Assembly (NCBI RefSeq): GCF_004522215.1
Contig: NZ_SDLR01000001.1
Coordinates: forward strand, 310,001 to 374,000
Length of the DNA: 64,000 nt
Direction of reading: 5' to 3'
DNA from: Ammoniphilus sp. YIM 78166
GTDB lineage: Bacteria > Bacillota > Bacilli > Aneurinibacillales > RAOX-1
Of the stretch, positions 61,000-64,000 are shown one piece after another. Both the position numbers and the translations under genes were made by a program. Each line of letters opens with the position of its first letter. The first letter of the stretch is position 1. The notes below the pieces were generated by a model. That model was not told the DNA's origin. It searched no databases and saw only the letters and a program-made list of their open reading frames with translations.

Positions 61000-61971
61000 A
61001 TGAAAGCGGAAATTGAGGTTCAATATGCGTCCAGTGCAGCGAAAACCTCTGCAAGAAGTCAGAGGAGGAAGGAAATCACGGCAAATCTGAGAAAGTATTG
61101 GCCCCTATATGTAATGGCCTTGCCTGGTTTGATCTGGTTTGCGGTGTTTCGCTATATCCCGATGGGCGGAAGTATTATTGCATTCCAGGATTATAACGTA
61201 TTCAAGGGGATAACGGGGAGCCCTTTCGTTGGACTCAAGCATTTTCAGCATTTTATCCAATTTCCCGAATTCCTGCAAATTCTGAAGAATACGCTCCTTA
61301 TTAATTTATATGATATTTTGTTTGCGTTTCCAGCGCCGATTATATTGGCGCTTCTGCTTAATGAAGTAGGAAAGATGGCGTTCAAGCGAACGATCCAGAC
61401 GATCGTCTATATGCCGCATTTTCTATCCTGGGTGATCATCGGGGGGATTTTTATCAACTTGCTTTCGCCTGAGACTGGCTTAGTGAATCACTTTATCAAG
61501 GCCTTAGGCTATGACCCGATATACTTTATGGCTAAAACCGAATATATTCGAAGCATCCTGGTCGGTTCAGGAGTATGGAGAGATGTAGGTTGGGGCACGA
61601 TTATCTACTTAGCGGCCATTGCCGGGATTAATCCCAGCTTGTATGAAGCTGCGGCGGTGGATGGGGCGAGCCGTTTACGCCAAGTATTTGTGATTACCCT
61701 TCCGAGCCTGTTGCCGACCATTATGATACTCTTCTTGCTGCAGATCGGGAACTTCCTTGATTTTGGGTTTGAGAGAGTATGGGTATTCATGAACGGCTTG
61801 AATCGGGAAAATGCGGATATCTTTGATACGTATATTTATCGAGCGGGGTTATTGAACGCTCAGTTCAGCTATACGACAGCGATAGGCTTGTTCAAGTCAG
61901 TCGTTGGGCTTATCCTTCTTGTTACCTGCAACAAGCTGAGCAAGAAGCTGACAGGAAATGGACTTTATTAA
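61000..61971 (+). CDS. carbohydrate ABC transporter permease (LplB family)
   Basis: 323 residues from the ATG at 61000 (AAAGAGGTGAGG in front). Six helices and the EAAAVDGASRLRQVFVITLP coupling motif (about 221-240) are typical of LplB-type permeases for oligosaccharides in Paenibacillaceae. Followed after 17 bp by the partner permease. No own ATPase is encoded; these systems share MsmK-type ATPases. Confidence 0.92.
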   Translation: MKAEIEVQYASSAAKTSARSQRRKEITANLRKYWPLYVMALPGLIWFAVFRYIPMGGSIIAFQDYNVFKGITGSPFVGLKHFQHFIQFPEFLQILKNTLLINLYDILFAFPAPIILALLLNEVGKMAFKRTIQTIVYMPHFLSWVIIGGIFINLLSPETGLVNHFIKALGYDPIYFMAKTEYIRSILVGSGVWRDVGWGTIIYLAAIAGINPSLYEAAAVDGASRLRQVFVITLPSLLPTIMILFLLQIGNFLDFGFERVWVFMNGLNRENADIFDTYIYRAGLLNAQFSYTTAIGLFKSVVGLILLVTCNKLSKKLTGNGLY

Positions 61972-61988
61972 TGGAGGAGGGATGAATC

Positions 61989-62864
61989 ATGAAGGATTCC
62001 TTATCGAGAAAAGTTTTTGTTTATGGTAACACAATCTTTTTAACCTTATTAAGCTTGACGATGCTTTTGCCCTTTTTCCACATCTTTGCCGCTTCCCTTA
62101 GCGACTCGTCTGCGGTAACATCGGGTAAAGTTGTATTTTGGCCGGTTCAGTTCACGTTAGACAATTACCTGTATGTCTTCCAGGATTTCAGCATATGGAG
62201 ATCGTTTGGCGTATCGATATTCGTGACAGTAGCAGGTACGCTGTTCAGTTTAATCCTGACGGCCTCGTTGGCCTACCCCTTGTCCAGGCAGGAGTTTATG
62301 TACAAGAAAGTGTGCTTGCTTTTCATCTTATTTACCATTATTTTTTCTGCTCCGCTCATACCGACCTATTTACTCGTAAAAAATCTTGGATTGCTGGATT
62401 CCGTTTGGGCCCTGATCATTCCTTCGGCCATGAGTGCTTTCAACTTTTTCGTCATGCGCTCCTTCTTCCAGCAGCTACCGGGAGAGCTGATTGATGCTGC
62501 ACGGATTGACGGGTGTGGAGAGTTCCGGATATTACTTCAGATTGTGGTACCCCTATCGAAGCCTGCGTTTGCCACGATTGGAATCTTTTATGCCGTCTAT
62601 TATTGGAACAGCTACTTCAATGCTCTCATGTACATTAACAATCGGATGCTGTACCCTCTTCAAGTGAAGCTTAGGGAAATGATCGTAAGCGGGGATATGA
62701 GTTTGGAAATGGGTTCTGACCTAGCAGAGATGATGACGGCCATTTCTCCGGAAGGCATTAAAATGGCGACCATCATTGTGGCCACAGTTCCGATTCTGAT
62801 TGTTTACCCGTTCCTTCAAAAGTATTTTGTCAAGGGAGCCCTGTTGGGTTCTGTGAAGGAGTAG
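61989..62864 (+). CDS. carbohydrate ABC transporter permease (YtcP/LplC family)
   Basis: 291 residues with six helices and the motif DAARIDGCGEFRILLQIVVP near 167-186. AATGGAGGAGGG precedes the ATG. Second half of the channel with the LplB-type product. Confidence 0.92.
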   Translation: MKDSLSRKVFVYGNTIFLTLLSLTMLLPFFHIFAASLSDSSAVTSGKVVFWPVQFTLDNYLYVFQDFSIWRSFGVSIFVTVAGTLFSLILTASLAYPLSRQEFMYKKVCLLFILFTIIFSAPLIPTYLLVKNLGLLDSVWALIIPSAMSAFNFFVMRSFFQQLPGELIDAARIDGCGEFRILLQIVVPLSKPAFATIGIFYAVYYWNSYFNALMYINNRMLYPLQVKLREMIVSGDMSLEMGSDLAEMMTAISPEGIKMATIIVATVPILIVYPFLQKYFVKGALLGSVKE

Positions 62865-63017
62865 AAAAAAACTTTTATATCAAATTATAAAAAAAGACCG
62901 ATAGATCACAAAAAAAGACAATAGTCGTTCTTTTCCGAAAAAAATAAAATAAGAGCATGAAAGACATGAAAGCGTTTCATCAATCGTTTTCAACAAAAAG
63001 GAAAGGGGATCAATCAG

Positions 63018-64000
63018 ATGAAAAAATGGTTTCATGGTTTACTGGCCTGCAGTATGGCAGCGTCCTTACTGGTAGGTTGCTCCAGCAGTTCTACCTCCAC
63101 CAGCCCACAGCCTACGGAAAAGAAAAAGGAAACGGAGGCTACAAAAGAGGAGGGACCTACAAAGTTTTCTATTAGCTTAAGAACCCATAAATACAAGTAT
63201 GTTGAAAACCATCCGAATCTTAACGAGGATAAATGGGTGAAGGAACTGGAAAATCGTACAAACTCGGATTTGGATATCCGTTTGATTCCTCATCAGGAAT
63301 ATGTAGAAAAGATGAATCTTATGATGGCGTCCGGGGACATTCCTGATGTGGTTAATGCAGGAGGCATCCACGATATCGCTTTAGCGGGAGCATTGGAAGC
63401 CGGAATCTTCAGGCCGCTAGATGACTTGCTTCAAACGCATGGCCAGAATCTCCTCAAAGTGATTCCCAAGAAAGCTTGGGAAGAGGTGACTCATGAAGGG
63501 AAGATCTACGCCATCCCTGAGTTCTTGAGTGTTCCGGCACGTCGCGGAGCCTATATCCGGAAGGATTTGCTAGATAAGTTTAATCTTCCGGTTCCAAATA
63601 CGCTCGACGAATTCCTCCATACCATGAGAGTCTTTAAGGAAAACGGGATCAAATACCCTTACAGCGGCCGCGAGAAGTTCATGTACACGGAATTGTTCTT
63701 TGGTCCTTTCGATGCTGTGCCGACAACCTATAGCGAAGACGAGCAAGGCCGCGTTGTTCCGACTTTCATTACGCCAAAAATGAAGGATGCGCTAGCATTC
63801 TATCGCAATATCTATCAGGAAGGCTTAATGGATCCTGAATTCTTAACGAATAAATATGCCGATTGGGAACGCAAAATTGTCAATGGAGAAGTCGGAATGT
63901 TTGATCATAATTTCAACTTGCTCCCAAGCTGGCAGCAAAAAATCAAGGCTGTAACGCCTGAAGCCGAATTGGCCATCATCCCGAGTCCGCTTGGATTGGA
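63018..64000 (+). CDS. extracellular solute-binding lipoprotein (LipO-like), partial
   Basis: 327 codons in the window; the gene continues past the right edge without a stop. AAAGGGGATC precedes the ATG. It has a signal peptide with lipobox LLVGC (about 16-20), a Ser/Thr/Lys/Glu linker, then an SBP domain (RTHKYKYVENHPNLNEDKW, MMASGDIPDVVNAGGI, YAIPEFLSVPARRGAYIRKD). Long LipO-type binding proteins accompany LplB/YtcP permeases and bind oligosaccharides. The short overlapping frame at 62957-63175 is a shadow. Confidence 0.9.
   Translation, partial: MKKWFHGLLACSMAASLLVGCSSSSTSTSPQPTEKKKETEATKEEGPTKFSISLRTHKYKYVENHPNLNEDKWVKELENRTNSDLDIRLIPHQEYVEKMNLMMASGDIPDVVNAGGIHDIALAGALEAGIFRPLDDLLQTHGQNLLKVIPKKAWEEVTHEGKIYAIPEFLSVPARRGAYIRKDLLDKFNLPVPNTLDEFLHTMRVFKENGIKYPYSGREKFMYTELFFGPFDAVPTTYSEDEQGRVVPTFITPKMKDALAFYRNIYQEGLMDPEFLTNKYADWERKIVNGEVGMFDHNFNLLPSWQQKIKAVTPEAELAIIPSPLGL

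Overview
The window is chromosomal DNA of a low-to-mid GC, spore-former-type Bacillota, most likely Bacillales in the Paenibacillaceae (Brevibacillus/Ammoniphilus/Aneurinibacillus-like). The basis is strong AGGAGG-type ribosome sites, frequent GTG/TTG starts, SigA-type promoters, Zur and Fur boxes of Bacillus type, an M-box (ykoK) Mg2+ riboswitch before mgtE, and LplB/YtcP-type ABC permeases. The genus is inference. No rRNA, tRNA or CRISPR array was seen.

Layout. (1) 0-4.5 kb: an acyl-CoA-dehydrogenase-like flavoprotein gene and the start of a second gene, read leftward from a sigma-54 promoter. Next come a sigma-54 activator gene and a decayed TRAP permease. A recurring 18-bp TGGT-N10-ACCA motif lies before both the target promoter and the regulator. 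(2) 4.8-18.5 kb: a catabolic cluster of an IclR regulator, alpha/beta hydrolase, cupin, beta-hydroxyacid dehydrogenase, ribose-type ABC importer, SDR, a complete acetoin/2-oxoacid-dehydrogenase-type complex (E1 alpha, E1 beta, E2, E3) and an NCS2 permease. I cannot assign the substrate. (3) 19.2-30.2 kb: a hydantoin/allantoin-type regulon. A racemase and an NCS1 permease are read leftward. A second sigma-54 activator, HyuA, HyuB, another NCS1 permease and an N-carbamoyl-amino-acid hydrolase are read rightward. Both arms have sigma-54 promoters and share a TTGCAA-N3-TGCAAA palindrome. (4) 30.2-31.6 kb: a patch of gene debris with a frameshifted cupin, an IS4-type transposase remnant, an unidentified fragment and an HPr fragment.

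(5) 31.6-38.4 kb: an M24 creatinase-like gene divergent from a LacI regulator, then a DctPQM TRAP operon ending in an iolB-like gene, with several GTGAACGTTCAC-type operators. (6) 38.4-40.9 kb: a truncated siderophore-binding protein gene, then the M-box and mgtE. (7) 40.9-53.8 kb: a metal-homeostasis block. It holds a Mn-type ABC importer, DUF1904 and MarR genes, a COG0523 GTPase, a YcgR/YcgQ-like pair, a five-gene Opp/Nik/Cnt-type importer behind a consensus Zur box, and a histidine-rich protein. (8) 53.8-60.9 kb: a probable structured RNA, a perfect Fur box followed by an orphan terminator (candidate sRNA), a ferredoxin, a PPOX-class flavoprotein, an M14 peptidase, and a Fur-controlled siderophore ABC importer. 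(9) 61-64 kb: an LplB/YtcP-type carbohydrate importer whose lipoprotein gene runs off the right edge.

The genes mostly form small substrate-uptake and degradation modules, each with its own regulator and, in most cases, a visible operator. The least explained parts are the two sigma-54 circuits, the 2-oxoacid-dehydrogenase-like cluster, and the Zur/Fur-linked RNA and importer regions.
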